Of a stretch of DNA of 31,104 bases, positions 17,665-25,427 are shown piece by piece. The notes under the pieces are model-generated. The model was not told the origin of the DNA and did no database searches. It saw only the letters and a program-made list of their open reading frames with translations. How positions within the stretch are numbered: the stretch's first letter is position 1; each line of letters begins with the position of its first letter. Origin of the DNA: a virus; IMG/VR virus record IMGVR_UViG_3300010153_000053, positions 1-31,104 of that record, one strand, 5' to 3'. The translations under genes were made by a program, and so were the position numbers.

Positions 17665-17672
17665 TCACCTCA
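17665..17672 (-). promoter_or_regulatory. Stop codon fused to ribosome binding site (TGAGGTGA)
   Basis: The TGA stop of the tail tube gene (17672-17670) forms the start of TGAGGTGA, whose GAGGTGA is the Shine-Dalgarno site for the GTG at 17660. This arrangement favours translational coupling of tube and SAP-domain protein. Confidence 0.7.
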
Positions 17673-19742
17673 AGCATGTATGACTGTATCAACAGCAATA
17701 ACCTTGACTGACTTAGGTAGAATCTTTAGTTTTGCTCTGAGTGGTCCTTTATCCTCAGGCACAGGCAATGGTGCTTCAACAATGTAATAGTCATCCATTA
17801 GTATGTCAATAGATTCTGCTGTACCACTAGATACTTGTTTTGTAAATGACAAGCGTATCATGTCTGAATCAGTTTGTGCAGTCTCATCTGTATCATCAAA
17901 GTTCTCCACTGCTCTACGCATATTGTGATAGAATAATGGGTCATCTACAATTATCTCCATCTCAAGGTCATACTCTGTTTTACCCTCTACTGCTAGTGTA
18001 GGGTTACGAGTACCAGCAAATGGAACTTGGTCGGTAGCACTGTTTGCTATATTAGCCGCACCAATAGTATAGTACTGCTCTACACCAGTCTTACCGTTTA
18101 ACGTGAATGAAACAACTTGACCTAGTGTTGTACCTAGCATAGATATAGAACCGTTGTAGAACATGAATGGTTTCTGTGTACCTTTACCTATACCCGATAC
18201 TTTTCTCTTCACTTCTGTATTAGCAGTATCTTCAAAGAGTCTGTGTGTATTGTATCTATCTCCCTTGTTACTTGCTTCTAATCTACCAGTATCTGTATAA
18301 CATAATGCTGAGTCAAAGTTTGCTGTCAATCTTAGAGCAGCGTCTGTGTCTGTGGTTAGTGAGAAATCTTTAACTTTACAGCCTCTAAAGACCCGTGTTA
18401 GTTGTTTTGAATCTCCTGTACCACCATCGGTAGTACCATCGTTACTGTCTATGTCTCTTCTTCTAACACTGACTTCCATAGCAAAAGAAGGTACAGTTGT
18501 ACGAGAAAAGAAAAGATGGTTAACTGGATTAGTTAAAGCACCAGTTGTAGTATCTCTATGAGGACTACCATTGCTACTATCTGTTGCATATCTAGCAAAC
18601 TCTACTACTGTATTATCTTCATACGAAAATTGTAGAGGGTCGTCTAGCCAAACTTTACCAGCACCACCAGTTACAGTAATGGCTACTATTCTTCTTGCTT
18701 CTTCTTTCATAGCCTTGTCAATTATCTGTGTAGCGTTTACATTCGGCCATGCATCTGCATCAGCCCCACCACCAACACCAGTATCTCTGTAACTCTGCAC
18801 ATCTACTTTATCAACACCTTCTGTATTGTCACCGCCTAGTAAGAATACATAGTCACCTACACCTACATCTACTGAATTAATTGCTGGATTAGTGCTACCG
18901 CTACTATCGAATGCTATGTAAGAATCTCCTGAATAAACAGCAGCAGACAAGGAAAATGTATCACTAGCATGACCATCTTGTCTTACAGTCGCAGCGTTTA
19001 CAACTTCGTGCCCTAAACAATAATAGAACCATCGACCATTATGTATATTACACTCAAATGAGCCACCAACGTTAGTAAATCTACCCGGCACTTGTACTGC
19101 TACATCTCTACCAAGTCCAACAACATGGTATCTCTTGAGGTCTACTTTAGTCTCAGGAAGTGCGACAGTGCTTACCAGTCCAACGAATTGGTCAGTCAAT
19201 ACGCTCTCAGCAGATGCGTTTGCAGCATCAGCGTGTTCCATACCTACATCAATTGCGGGTGTAGTAAAAGGTAAGATAGTCATTACATCATTAGCCTTAG
19301 ACGCTTGGTCTGCTGCTGTGTGATTTGTCTTTAATGCAGGTGTTACCGTAATCTCAGTTTTACCATCATTGTCGTTATCAGCGTCATTACAGACTTCTTG
19401 TTTGATTATAGTATACATTCTACCCGATACAGCATAATCATCTTGTGTGTCCCAATTAGGACTAGAAGATGCTATTGTGAATATAACTTTGCTACCGACT
19501 AGCATACCATTTGGATATTCTAATATTCCAGCGTTTACAGGGGTATTATCACTACCACCACTTAATACGATTACACTAGTGTCTTTTACTAAATCTTGAT
19601 GCGGTGCGTTAGCGGCATTAGCGTCAGTTTCAAAAGACGCTGTAAATGTAAAAGCGCTTGCGTATCCGTGTTCTAATCTCACTCCAGTTTCGTGACCGAA
19701 TGTAATCTCGGACAAATCACTCTTGTATACTGTCGACGGCAT
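17670..19742 (-). CDS. Major tail tube protein, oversized
   Basis: A 690-residue protein with ATG at 19742 after a TGAGGTGA site. Tail tube character is seen at residues about 205-260 (VVGLGRDVAVQVPGRF, GGSFECNIHNGRWFYYCLG) and in the C-terminal half: GCKVKDFSLTTDTDAALRLTANF at 454-476, MFYNGSISMLG at 527-537, VVSFTLNG at 543-550 and a DLEMEIIVDDPLFY strand. Usual tube proteins are about 150-350 residues. The extra length lies in an insertion of about 50-160 and another of about 268-385 (VGDYVFLLGG, RRIVAITV), both of which look like small beta-barrels. It follows the terminator gene and precedes the chaperones, as expected for the tube. No tail sheath gene is nearby. The tube call rests on fold-like motifs and position. 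Confidence 0.82.
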   Translation of the reverse strand: MPSTVYKSDLSEITFGHETGVRLEHGYASAFTFTASFETDANAANAPHQDLVKDTSVIVLSGGSDNTPVNAGILEYPNGMLVGSKVIFTIASSSPNWDTQDDYAVSGRMYTIIKQEVCNDADNDNDGKTEITVTPALKTNHTAADQASKANDVMTILPFTTPAIDVGMEHADAANASAESVLTDQFVGLVSTVALPETKVDLKRYHVVGLGRDVAVQVPGRFTNVGGSFECNIHNGRWFYYCLGHEVVNAATVRQDGHASDTFSLSAAVYSGDSYIAFDSSGSTNPAINSVDVGVGDYVFLLGGDNTEGVDKVDVQSYRDTGVGGGADADAWPNVNATQIIDKAMKEEARRIVAITVTGGAGKVWLDDPLQFSYEDNTVVEFARYATDSSNGSPHRDTTTGALTNPVNHLFFSRTTVPSFAMEVSVRRRDIDSNDGTTDGGTGDSKQLTRVFRGCKVKDFSLTTDTDAALRLTANFDSALCYTDTGRLEASNKGDRYNTHRLFEDTANTEVKRKVSGIGKGTQKPFMFYNGSISMLGTTLGQVVSFTLNGKTGVEQYYTIGAANIANSATDQVPFAGTRNPTLAVEGKTEYDLEMEIIVDDPLFYHNMRRAVENFDDTDETAQTDSDMIRLSFTKQVSSGTAESIDILMDDYYIVEAPLPVPEDKGPLRAKLKILPKSVKVIAVDTVIHA

Positions 19743-19751
19743 GGCTCTCTC

Positions 19752-19759
19752 TCACCTCA
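19752..19759 (-). promoter_or_regulatory. Stop codon fused to ribosome binding site (TGAGGTGA)
   Basis: The TGA of the tail terminator-like gene (19759-19757) begins TGAGGTGA, followed by GAGAGAGCC and the tail tube ATG at 19742. This is the same octamer as at 17665-17672. Confidence 0.65.
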
Positions 19760-20206
19760 TGGGATTAACTCTGCAAAGATAACAACTTCTATCTGAAAGG
19801 TCATTCTGAACAGTTTTTTACTTCTATCTGATAAATCGGTACGTGTTTTGTACACAAGCCTATCAAAGTTCACACCATCACCTTTTCTTTTAAGATGTAT
19901 GCATCTTCTTAATTCATTTTCCATCTTTTTCAATTGCTCTCTACTTCTTGTAGTACGCATATCTACTGTAATGTTGATACGTGTAGTGACAAAATCGTAC
20001 AGCATTTCAGGTAATTCTTCGTTATGTGCTGTTTCAAAAACCATGACATAATCCGTTCTATCAAGGTCAAGTCTCTTTCCACGTTCCGGTGAAACGTCTG
20101 CTATATCAATAATGACGGGTTTGAAATTGTTAGTATTACCCCTAGTCCAGTTATTTTTTAGTACACCAAGTACTACATCAATACCTTCATCAAATGTCGC
20201 TACCAT
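19757..20206 (-). CDS. Tail terminator/tail completion protein candidate
   Basis: A 149-residue protein with ATG at 20206 and an AAGGAG site 7 bases upstream. It overlaps the preceding gene by 7 bases. The order helix (VATFDEGIDVVLGVLKNNW), beta strand (FKPVIIDIADV), then YVMVFETA, RINITVDMRTTRSREQLKKMENELRRCIH and a long C-terminal strand pair (KKLFRMTFQIEVVIFAEL) is typical of the alpha/beta tail terminator fold that caps the tail tube. Position just before the tube gene supports this. It has no signal or membrane segment. The assignment is by size, predicted fold and synteny. Confidence 0.7.
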   Translation of the reverse strand: MVATFDEGIDVVLGVLKNNWTRGNTNNFKPVIIDIADVSPERGKRLDLDRTDYVMVFETAHNEELPEMLYDFVTTRINITVDMRTTRSREQLKKMENELRRCIHLKRKGDGVNFDRLVYKTRTDLSDRSKKLFRMTFQIEVVIFAELIP

Positions 20207-20532
20207 TCTGCAAACTCCTTTTTACGTTTTTCGCGTTCATGAGCATCAAAATCAGGTACTAATTTACCGCCATCATTCTTGAGTTTATGTTCCATGAGTC
20301 CCGGTGATTCAGTCATCATACGTCTATTGACTCTATCTTTCAATGCTACTTCTTGTTCAACAGTCATATTTTCTGATTCTAGTTCTTTTTCAGAACGTTC
20401 TACACCTTCTCTATATTCCGATGGCCCTTCTGTAATAGCCTTCTGCAAATCTGCTTGGTATTCTTTTTTACTTAATTCTAAAGATATAGTTTCTTTCCAC
20501 TCATCGTAGATTATCTTTTTTGTATCACTCAA
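20200..20532 (-). CDS. Small helical neck-region protein, TTG start
   Basis: A 110-residue protein starting with TTG at 20532-20530, because a strong GAGGTGG site (20545-20539) stands 6 bases upstream and the first in-frame ATG is at residue 56. It overlaps the adaptor gene by 8 bases and the tail terminator gene by 7. The protein is highly charged and helical, with Lys/Glu-rich heptad-like stretches (residues 1-75), and ends REKRKKEFAEW. No known domain was recognised. Its place between adaptor and terminator suggests a head-tail joining or head-tail chaperone role, but this is only positional. Confidence 0.7.
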   Translation of the reverse strand: MSDTKKIIYDEWKETISLELSKKEYQADLQKAITEGPSEYREGVERSEKELESENMTVEQEVALKDRVNRRMMTESPGLMEHKLKNDGGKLVPDFDAHEREKRKKEFAEW

Positions 20533-22177
20533 AGGTTACCACCTCTATGTAACGTGGGAATGTTCTATCTATATCTGCTCGATATAATTGTATTTTAGAT
20601 GCTAGGTCAACATTTTGTGTACCCTCAGGTATCAGTACACTTCGGTCATCACTCATTAGTAAATCAATAGCCACCATCTTAGTACAAATATCCTCTATCG
20701 CTTTGTCTACGTATCTCTCACCATATATGTATGATGTCTTTATCGCATTCCACTCAAAGAAAGGGTATGAGTTATTGAAGTAGATAATACCCATTTCATG
20801 GTCTATCCACCAATCTCGCAATCTACCTTGGTCACCACTAGCACTACCACCATGCAAATCGACTGATAATCTATGTTGAGATATCAGTGTTCCAGTTGTG
20901 TTTAGAGTAGTTAGAGGTGTGCCGTTTACATTAGCACAACCAGTGAATGTACCAAAAGCAGTCACAGCACCTGTATCGGGGTGAAACGTGGTTGCAGTCT
21001 TACCAGTGTAAGATAACACTTCATTTCCTATTTGCAGTAGACCTTTTTCTGCAAATGATGTAGTGTTAGATGCTTCGATAGTTGCAATACTATCTTCGTA
21101 AATATACCCAAGAGTAACTGTGGTAGAACTCACAGATGCACTATAAGCACTGGATGTTGATGTTTGTGATATTTCAATACTAGTAGTATCGGTAACCGCT
21201 ATACTGCAAGTCTCACCAGCGCTTGTTTGTCTCATACTAGTAACTTTGACTGTGCCAGTACCATAGTCAGAATTAGCAGTAGCGAGAAACTCATTGTGTA
21301 CAGCAACGTTAGATGTACTACCTTCTAATGTGAAATTAGGAGAAAATACAACATCAGTTTTCCCAACTCTATCTTCTTTGTTAATTAAATCAGCAAGGTT
21401 TTGTGCAGTAGTTGTTTTATCAAAATCTGACCGCCATTGTGTTGTACCAGTACCAACTGTAAGTGTCGCCATGCTACCATTGCCCGGAGACAAATATATT
21501 GAATCGTTAGATAATGTTGCGTAATTTTCTATTTTTATCCTAGCCTCAGCAGCAGCGATTTCTCGATAGTCGTCACCTTGCCACAACTCTAATCTCAATA
21601 CTTGTTGTACATTTCTAAATAACAACGGACTAGTACCTACGTAATCTGTGTAATATCTACGACGATATGGTTTGTAAGTATCGAAGTTGATATATTCTGC
21701 TTGAACTAAATAAGGTCTCCAAGCATTATGAGTTTTGTTATCTATATGGTCTTGCATACGAAGTATGATACTTTCAACTTTACTCTTTGTAATACCTCTT
21801 GTTCTTCCGTTTGAAAAAGAGGCTTGATTCTGAATAAATGTATTGTCAGCAGTCTGATAATCTGCCGCAGTCACGTTACCACTGAATGCTAGTTTTACAC
21901 CATTGATTGAACTTGTTATTGCAGTGATAGTACGTTCAAAACCTAATGGGTCTGCATCTGAATAAACTAATATCGAGTCTCCAACTGAGAATCCGATGTT
22001 TCTGTAATCATTACCAGTGACATAAACTCCATCAGTGTCACTGTCATATGATGTTGCTATTGCTTCTTGTGGACCTATATCTAACAAATCAGCAACTTTC
22101 TGTGCTGTGGTATATACGATTGAAGATGGGTCAAGTGGTCTTGTCTCTCCCTCACCCGGACTGAACACTTGTGGCAT
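20525..22177 (-). CDS. Head-tail adaptor-like protein with inserted beta domains
   Basis: A 550-residue protein with ATG at 22177 overlapping the previous TAA by 1 base (TAATG) after a GGAGGGG site. The first 35 residues (VYTTAQKVADLLDI) and the last 60 (YVDKAIEDICTKMVAIDLLM, then the DRTFPRYIEV tail) read as the helical ends of gp6/gp15-like head-tail connectors. Between them lie beta-rich insertions: residues 42-117 with VGDSILVYSD and ERTITAI, a segment near 255-340 with TAQNLADLIN, and further S/T-rich strands to 430. Ordinary connectors are about 100-150 residues, so most of this protein is insertion. The position between the capsid gene group and the tail terminator fits a neck protein. 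No sequence search was possible. Confidence 0.68.
   Translation of the reverse strand: MPQVFSPGEGETRPLDPSSIVYTTAQKVADLLDIGPQEAIATSYDSDTDGVYVTGNDYRNIGFSVGDSILVYSDADPLGFERTITAITSSINGVKLAFSGNVTAADYQTADNTFIQNQASFSNGRTRGITKSKVESIILRMQDHIDNKTHNAWRPYLVQAEYINFDTYKPYRRRYYTDYVGTSPLLFRNVQQVLRLELWQGDDYREIAAAEARIKIENYATLSNDSIYLSPGNGSMATLTVGTGTTQWRSDFDKTTTAQNLADLINKEDRVGKTDVVFSPNFTLEGSTSNVAVHNEFLATANSDYGTGTVKVTSMRQTSAGETCSIAVTDTTSIEISQTSTSSAYSASVSSTTVTLGYIYEDSIATIEASNTTSFAEKGLLQIGNEVLSYTGKTATTFHPDTGAVTAFGTFTGCANVNGTPLTTLNTTGTLISQHRLSVDLHGGSASGDQGRLRDWWIDHEMGIIYFNNSYPFFEWNAIKTSYIYGERYVDKAIEDICTKMVAIDLLMSDDRSVLIPEGTQNVDLASKIQLYRADIDRTFPRYIEVVTFE
20539..20545 (-). promoter_or_regulatory. Ribosome binding site GAGGTGG deciding a TTG start
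   Basis: GAGGTGG, then TAACCT, then TTG at 20532. Spacing and a six-base anti-SD match make TTG the best start for the 110-residue protein. The site lies inside the last codons of the adaptor gene. Confidence 0.65.
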
Positions 22178-22596
22178 TACTTACCCCCCTCCAAGTTTAG
22201 AGGTGTATCAAAATAAGTAGGGTCTCTATTTGGATAATTGGGTTTTATTCTAAAATCAGGGTGCTTCGGGTCGTAATGCCCAGTTGCTGCTCCACCGTAC
22301 CGCTTGATGTCTTCTACATTTCTTTCGTCATAAGGTACGTACTCAGGACTGCCAGTTCTTTCTTGTATTCCATAATCGGGTTCTTCTAGTCTCTGTATTT
22401 GAACTGAGCCGAGAGGACTCTTTGCTTGTTTCCTACGAGCCATAGCCAACGCAGCCGGATGAATTGTACCTAGACCGTATACATCAGGCTCGATTTCTCC
22501 AAGTTCAGGATAACCATACGTGTCTTCATCAGTTGAGAATAATTGCTGTTCAGGTAGAGCCTTGAGAACCGACCAAGCAATATCAAACTTGTTCAT
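22177..22596 (-). CDS. Hypothetical virion protein, 139 residues
   Basis: It starts at ATG 22596, overlapping the previous stop in ATGA, with GGAGG and GAGG sites upstream. The N-terminus FDIAWSVLKALPEQQLF forms one helix. The remainder is Pro/Tyr/Asp-rich and looks extended (EPDVYGLGTIHPAALAMARR, then a P/Y/D-rich C-terminus ending LNLEGGK). There is no membrane segment, Cys motif or known domain. It is translationally coupled to the zinc-ribbon gene upstream and to the adaptor gene downstream by overlaps of 4 and 1 bases, so it is likely made in proportion with them. Function unknown. Confidence 0.72.
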   Translation of the reverse strand: MNKFDIAWSVLKALPEQQLFSTDEDTYGYPELGEIEPDVYGLGTIHPAALAMARRKQAKSPLGSVQIQRLEEPDYGIQERTGSPEYVPYDERNVEDIKRYGGAATGHYDPKHPDFRIKPNYPNRDPTYFDTPLNLEGGK

Positions 22597-22895
22597 AACC
22601 TCGCCTCCTCATTACGGCTACCGAGATTATAGTCCATAGGTTTGTCGCAAGCACCACAAGTAGCCCTCCACATGAAATGGAGTAATCCACAATGTACACA
22701 ACGTGTACCTGCACCTATATCTAATACATCAGCGATTTCTGAGTTTCTTGCTCTCTGTTTCCTAGTGATACCCTTCAACGGAGCATCTGTGTTTTGCACA
22801 GTACCTGCATCGTAATGAATATCTGAGCGTACGTTATGTTTTTGTGCTCTGCTAATGTCATCAATATCAAGCGTTTGTAACTCGAATCCTGACAT
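22593..22895 (-). CDS. Zinc-ribbon protein in the head-neck region
   Basis: A 100-residue protein with ATG at 22895, GGTGG upstream. Residues 66-69 (CVHC) and 80-83 (CGAC) form two CxxC knuckles separated by ten residues, the pattern of a zinc ribbon. The N-terminal part is acidic then basic (GITRKQRARNSEIADVLDIG). Zinc ribbons occur in many small viral proteins and can bind nucleic acid or other proteins. Here the capsid-neck context suggests a structural or packaging-related role, but no specific function can be named. The stop overlaps the next start as ATGA. Confidence 0.75.
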   Translation of the reverse strand: MSGFELQTLDIDDISRAQKHNVRSDIHYDAGTVQNTDAPLKGITRKQRARNSEIADVLDIGAGTRCVHCGLLHFMWRATCGACDKPMDYNLGSRNEEARL

Positions 22896-22914
22896 TCACT
22901 CACACCACCTTCTA

Positions 22915-23109
22915 TCATGCTTTCTGATATACTACTAAGAATATATTACCTAATACTGTAATCGGCTCTACTGAAATTATCTTTGCACTAGCATAACCAG
23001 TTAATGCTTCAATGTCAGTAGTCATAGCAGTGCTTAATACACCATCATTACCTGCATCTGAAAATGCTTTAGGACTATAAGGTCCAAGTACTTGTATTGC
23101 TTTAACCAT
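22915..23109 (-). CDS. Small hypothetical beta-rich protein, 64 residues
   Basis: ATG at 23109 with a GGCGGTGA site 5-6 bases upstream, 16 bases after the previous stop. The short protein runs MVKAIQVLGPYSPKAF, then a DAGNDGVLS turn, and ends with two strands (AKIISVEPITVLGNIFLVVYQKA). It has no Cys and no membrane segment beyond a short hydrophobic strand. No family was recognised. Position among capsid-associated small genes suggests a minor virion protein. Confidence 0.6.
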   Translation of the reverse strand: MVKAIQVLGPYSPKAFSDAGNDGVLSTAMTTDIEALTGYASAKIISVEPITVLGNIFLVVYQKA

Positions 23110-23125
23110 CTAGGTCACCGCCAAA

Positions 23126-23404
23126 TCAGCGCTTTCCTAGTGCCCACCAAGAACCAGTGTTTCCACTGACGCAATCGACTACTAATGAGCCGGGTGCTGC
23201 GTCTGCAACGATAGCAAATGCTCCGTCTACGCCTCCACCAGTAACGTCACCAAAGGTGTCGCCCATTACTCCACAAGCGAGTATCTCTGATAAGCCCGTT
23301 ACTATCGTGCCTGTTGCTACGCTCGCTGCGTTCCAATCTCCGGTAACCATCATTAGGTCGCCTAATACGTGTGTTCTATTATCTTCTGTACTGCTAAATG
23401 CCAT
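23126..23404 (-). CDS. Small beta-rich virion protein, decoration-like
   Basis: A 92-residue protein with ATG at 23404 after TAAGGAAGTGA, in which the TAA is the stop of the preceding gene. The layout THVLGDLMMVTGDW, then GTIVTGLSEILACGVMGD, a Gly/Asp linker and a final strand ending GSWWALGKR resembles small beta-sandwich proteins found beside capsid genes of many marine tailed viruses. A head decoration or spike role is plausible but not shown. It has no signal peptide. Confidence 0.62.
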   Translation of the reverse strand: MAFSSTEDNRTHVLGDLMMVTGDWNAASVATGTIVTGLSEILACGVMGDTFGDVTGGGVDGAFAIVADAAPGSLVVDCVSGNTGSWWALGKR

Positions 23405-23410
23405 ATTTTT

Positions 23411-23418
23411 TCACTTCC
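23411..23418 (-). promoter_or_regulatory. Ribosome binding site GGAAGTGA overlapping a stop
   Basis: TAAGGAAGTGA: the TAA (23421-23419) ends the SAP/HeH-like gene and GGAAGTGA serves the ATG at 23404 across a 6-base A-rich spacer. Confidence 0.6.
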
Positions 23419-23844
23419 TTAATTTTCTTCTATAATTGGTACTACTGATGCTTCTTCTACTGCTTCTTGAATTATTTCATCAACAACTTCTTCGACCACT
23501 AGTTCCGGTTCTATCTCTTCCTCAGCCGCCGGGCTTAAAACCATGTCGACCATTGTGAGTAAAGATGACTTCGTTTTGTATCCACCGGGTACTGTTACAC
23601 CATATGATTTCAACCAAGTTTCAATCTGTGCTTTACGCCATCCTGAATCCGGTAATCCATCACCTAATGCATCTGAGTGTAGTAATTCATCACCTTCGAT
23701 GCGCATACCATCACCCATTTTACGTCTAAACTGGTCTACCCAAGCCTGACTGACTTGTCTAGATTCACCACGTTGGAAATCCCTGACTTTTGGGTCAGGA
23801 GATTTCTTTTTGTAGTAAGGTCCAGTATATGTTACTGTGGGCAG
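23419..23844 (-). CDS. SAP/HeH-like acidic head protein with CTG start
   Basis: Read here as 141 residues from a CTG at 23844. The frame is open from an in-frame TAA at 23847 down to the TAA at 23419. A GAGGTGG site stands 5 bases before CTG, whereas the first ATG (23718, residue 43) has none. The upstream 42 codons also encode convincing protein (TGPYYKKKSPDPKV, then SRQVSQAWVDQFRRK). Residues about 68-103 (GWRKAQIETWLKSYG, then GGYKTKSSLLTMVDMVL) resemble an HeH/SAP-type helical DNA-binding fold. Residues 107-141 are an acidic Val/Glu helix (VVEEVVDEIIQEAVEEA). It may be a head assembly protein. The product and exact start are inferred. Confidence 0.65.
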   Translation of the reverse strand: MPTVTYTGPYYKKKSPDPKVRDFQRGESRQVSQAWVDQFRRKMGDGMRIEGDELLHSDALGDGLPDSGWRKAQIETWLKSYGVTVPGGYKTKSSLLTMVDMVLSPAAEEEIEPELVVEEVVDEIIQEAVEEASVVPIIEEN

Positions 23845-23849
23845 TTAAA

Positions 23850-23857
23850 CCACCTCA
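23850..23857 (-). promoter_or_regulatory. Stop codon fused to ribosome binding site (TGAGGTGG)
   Basis: The TGA stop of the 131-residue decoration candidate (23857-23855) begins TGAGGTGG. Five bases (TTTAA) later comes CTG at 23844, with no ATG, GTG or TTG in frame nearby. Confidence 0.65.
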
Positions 23858-24250
23858 GTTGTATAGTATCATTACTGTTGTAACGTTTGATGTACCGCTT
23901 AGATATTGTAGAGTTGCAGTTAATGCTGTGAAAGATGCTCCAACTGCTACTGCTGCTTCCCCTGCGTCGGTTGCCATAACGCTCAGGATTGCTGATGCTC
24001 CACCGGAGAGAATGATTGTTTCACCATCTGCTCCACCTGTTACGTTAATTAATGCCATTTTTGGTGCTGGGTCGTATCCGTTTGCTCCATCGGTATTTAC
24101 TGCGCTGAATGTACCCGGACCACCGCCCGGATATGTTGTGTCTGCTGCTCCATCTAACCATTCAGTAGTGCTATGAGAACCCGCTCTGAGTTCCCATGCT
24201 CCTACTAATGTTGCTGTCGCTGTTCCGCCTAATGTTAAAGTATCTGCCAT
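23855..24250 (-). CDS. Capsid decoration protein candidate
   Basis: A 131-residue Gly/Ala/Thr-rich, beta-type protein with ATG at 24250, 37 bases after the capsid protein stop. Its leader is identical over 24 bases to that of the capsid gene, including GGAGG and an A7 spacer, so the two are probably made at similarly high level. The segments TLTLGGTATATLVGAWELR and GETIILSGGASAILSVMATDAGEAAVA suggest a small beta-sandwich. No Cys or membrane segment is seen. Position and expected expression suit a head decoration or cement protein. No family motif confirms this. Confidence 0.65.
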   Translation of the reverse strand: MADTLTLGGTATATLVGAWELRAGSHSTTEWLDGAADTTYPGGGPGTFSAVNTDGANGYDPAPKMALINVTGGADGETIILSGGASAILSVMATDAGEAAVAVGASFTALTATLQYLSGTSNVTTVMILYN

Positions 24251-24268
24251 ATTTTTTTCCTCCGTTTA
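24245..24268 (-). repeat. 24-base leader copy 2 (decoration candidate gene)
   Basis: Identical to 25422-25445. On the coding strand it reads TAAACGGAGG, seven A, TATGGCA. It covers the ribosome binding site and the first codons. Sequence upstream of it differs between the two copies. Confidence 0.85.
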
Positions 24269-24287
24269 ATTATTTTCCGCAATAACC

Positions 24288-25427
24288 TTACTTTAGGTTA
24301 CGAATGCTCCCTTGTGCTCCAAAGAAAGTAGTCCATACTTCACCCATGGTTCGGTATAGTCCTTCTTGGCCTAGTCTGTTAATTGCGAATGGGTCACCAG
24401 TCTCGATACCGGACTCAAAGTACTGAGTTGGTATTGCTGTGCTAAAGTGTAGGTAATCTGTATCTAGATAGTAGATTTTTGATAGGTTACCATCGTCATC
24501 CATATCTTTTGTTGGTATGATAGGTACTCCGTTGTATGTTGCAACTATGAAACCTGCTTCCATACCCGGTACACCTTTTACACCGTTGTAGGTTGGTGTT
24601 ACTCTCTTCTCTTCCATGAATCTCTGTTGTGATTGTAGAAGTTGTTGTAGTCTCATCAATGTGTCATATCCAGTTAGCATAACTTTTGGATTTCCACCAC
24701 GAACCCATATCTTTTGGAATAGGTCATCGATTTGGTCTAGAGATAGAACTCTATCTGCTCCAGCAGTACCAAGGTTGGTTTCTGCATCTGACCATGTGTT
24801 AGCACTCCTGTCAATACTGTATAAATCTAAGTCTGCCGCAGCAGTAACCCAGTTTGTGTCTTGACCCATAGTAGCATCGCTTGCTGTGATTCTATCTAAT
24901 GACTCGAAGTTGTTACCAGCAAGTTCGTCTGTATCTACAAGAAGCATCTTGTTGACCATTTCTGCGTGATGTTTACCCATTTCTTCTTTAAGAACTGAGC
25001 GAATATCTCCCATTCCATCATCCTTATCTGCAAGGAAGATTGCTGTTTCAGACATATCGAATGTGTGTGCGATTGTCTTTGGTTTTGCAGCAATGTGCTG
25101 GAAGGTAGGTTTTACAGTCTCAGGTAATGTTGCGTTCTCTGCAACTCCACCGTGTACAACACCAGCATTTGGTCTGCCAGTGATAACGCGCCATCCGCTT
25201 CTGTCCCATGGTTTCTTAGGTAGTATTGAGAAAGCATTGAACTCTTGGTTCAATTGTGACCATACTTTGCGACCGTAGATTGCTTGGTATGTTCCGCCTG
25301 TTGTGGACAGCATAGGGCTGTCAGCCTTGAGTAATTCACTACCAGTGTATGAGTAACCCATTGCGTTACCTGCACCATAGTAGTATCTTTCCATATCTGT
25401 TATTGTTCGTACGTAATCTCTTGCCAT
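24288..25427 (-). CDS. HK97-fold major capsid protein
   Basis: A 379-residue protein with ATG at 25427 after a strong GGAGG and an A-rich spacer. The N-terminal arm has the YGRKVWSQLNQEFNAFSILP stretch at about 51-70. This is followed by GWRVITGRP, a GGVAENATLPETVKP loop and AKPKTIAHTFDMSE, an order typical of the E-loop and P-domain of HK97-like capsid proteins. A spine helix follows (EEMGKHHAEMVNKMLL) and then A-domain segments (NPKVMLTGYDTLMRLQQLLQ; GFIVATYNGVPIIPT). It lies directly after the protease/scaffold gene. No cleavage site or delta domain is evident at its own N-terminus, consistent with a separate scaffold. This is the most abundant virion protein expected from the window. Confidence 0.93.
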   Translation of the reverse strand: MARDYVRTITDMERYYYGAGNAMGYSYTGSELLKADSPMLSTTGGTYQAIYGRKVWSQLNQEFNAFSILPKKPWDRSGWRVITGRPNAGVVHGGVAENATLPETVKPTFQHIAAKPKTIAHTFDMSETAIFLADKDDGMGDIRSVLKEEMGKHHAEMVNKMLLVDTDELAGNNFESLDRITASDATMGQDTNWVTAAADLDLYSIDRSANTWSDAETNLGTAGADRVLSLDQIDDLFQKIWVRGGNPKVMLTGYDTLMRLQQLLQSQQRFMEEKRVTPTYNGVKGVPGMEAGFIVATYNGVPIIPTKDMDDDGNLSKIYYLDTDYLHFSTAIPTQYFESGIETGDPFAINRLGQEGLYRTMGEVWTTFFGAQGSIRNLK

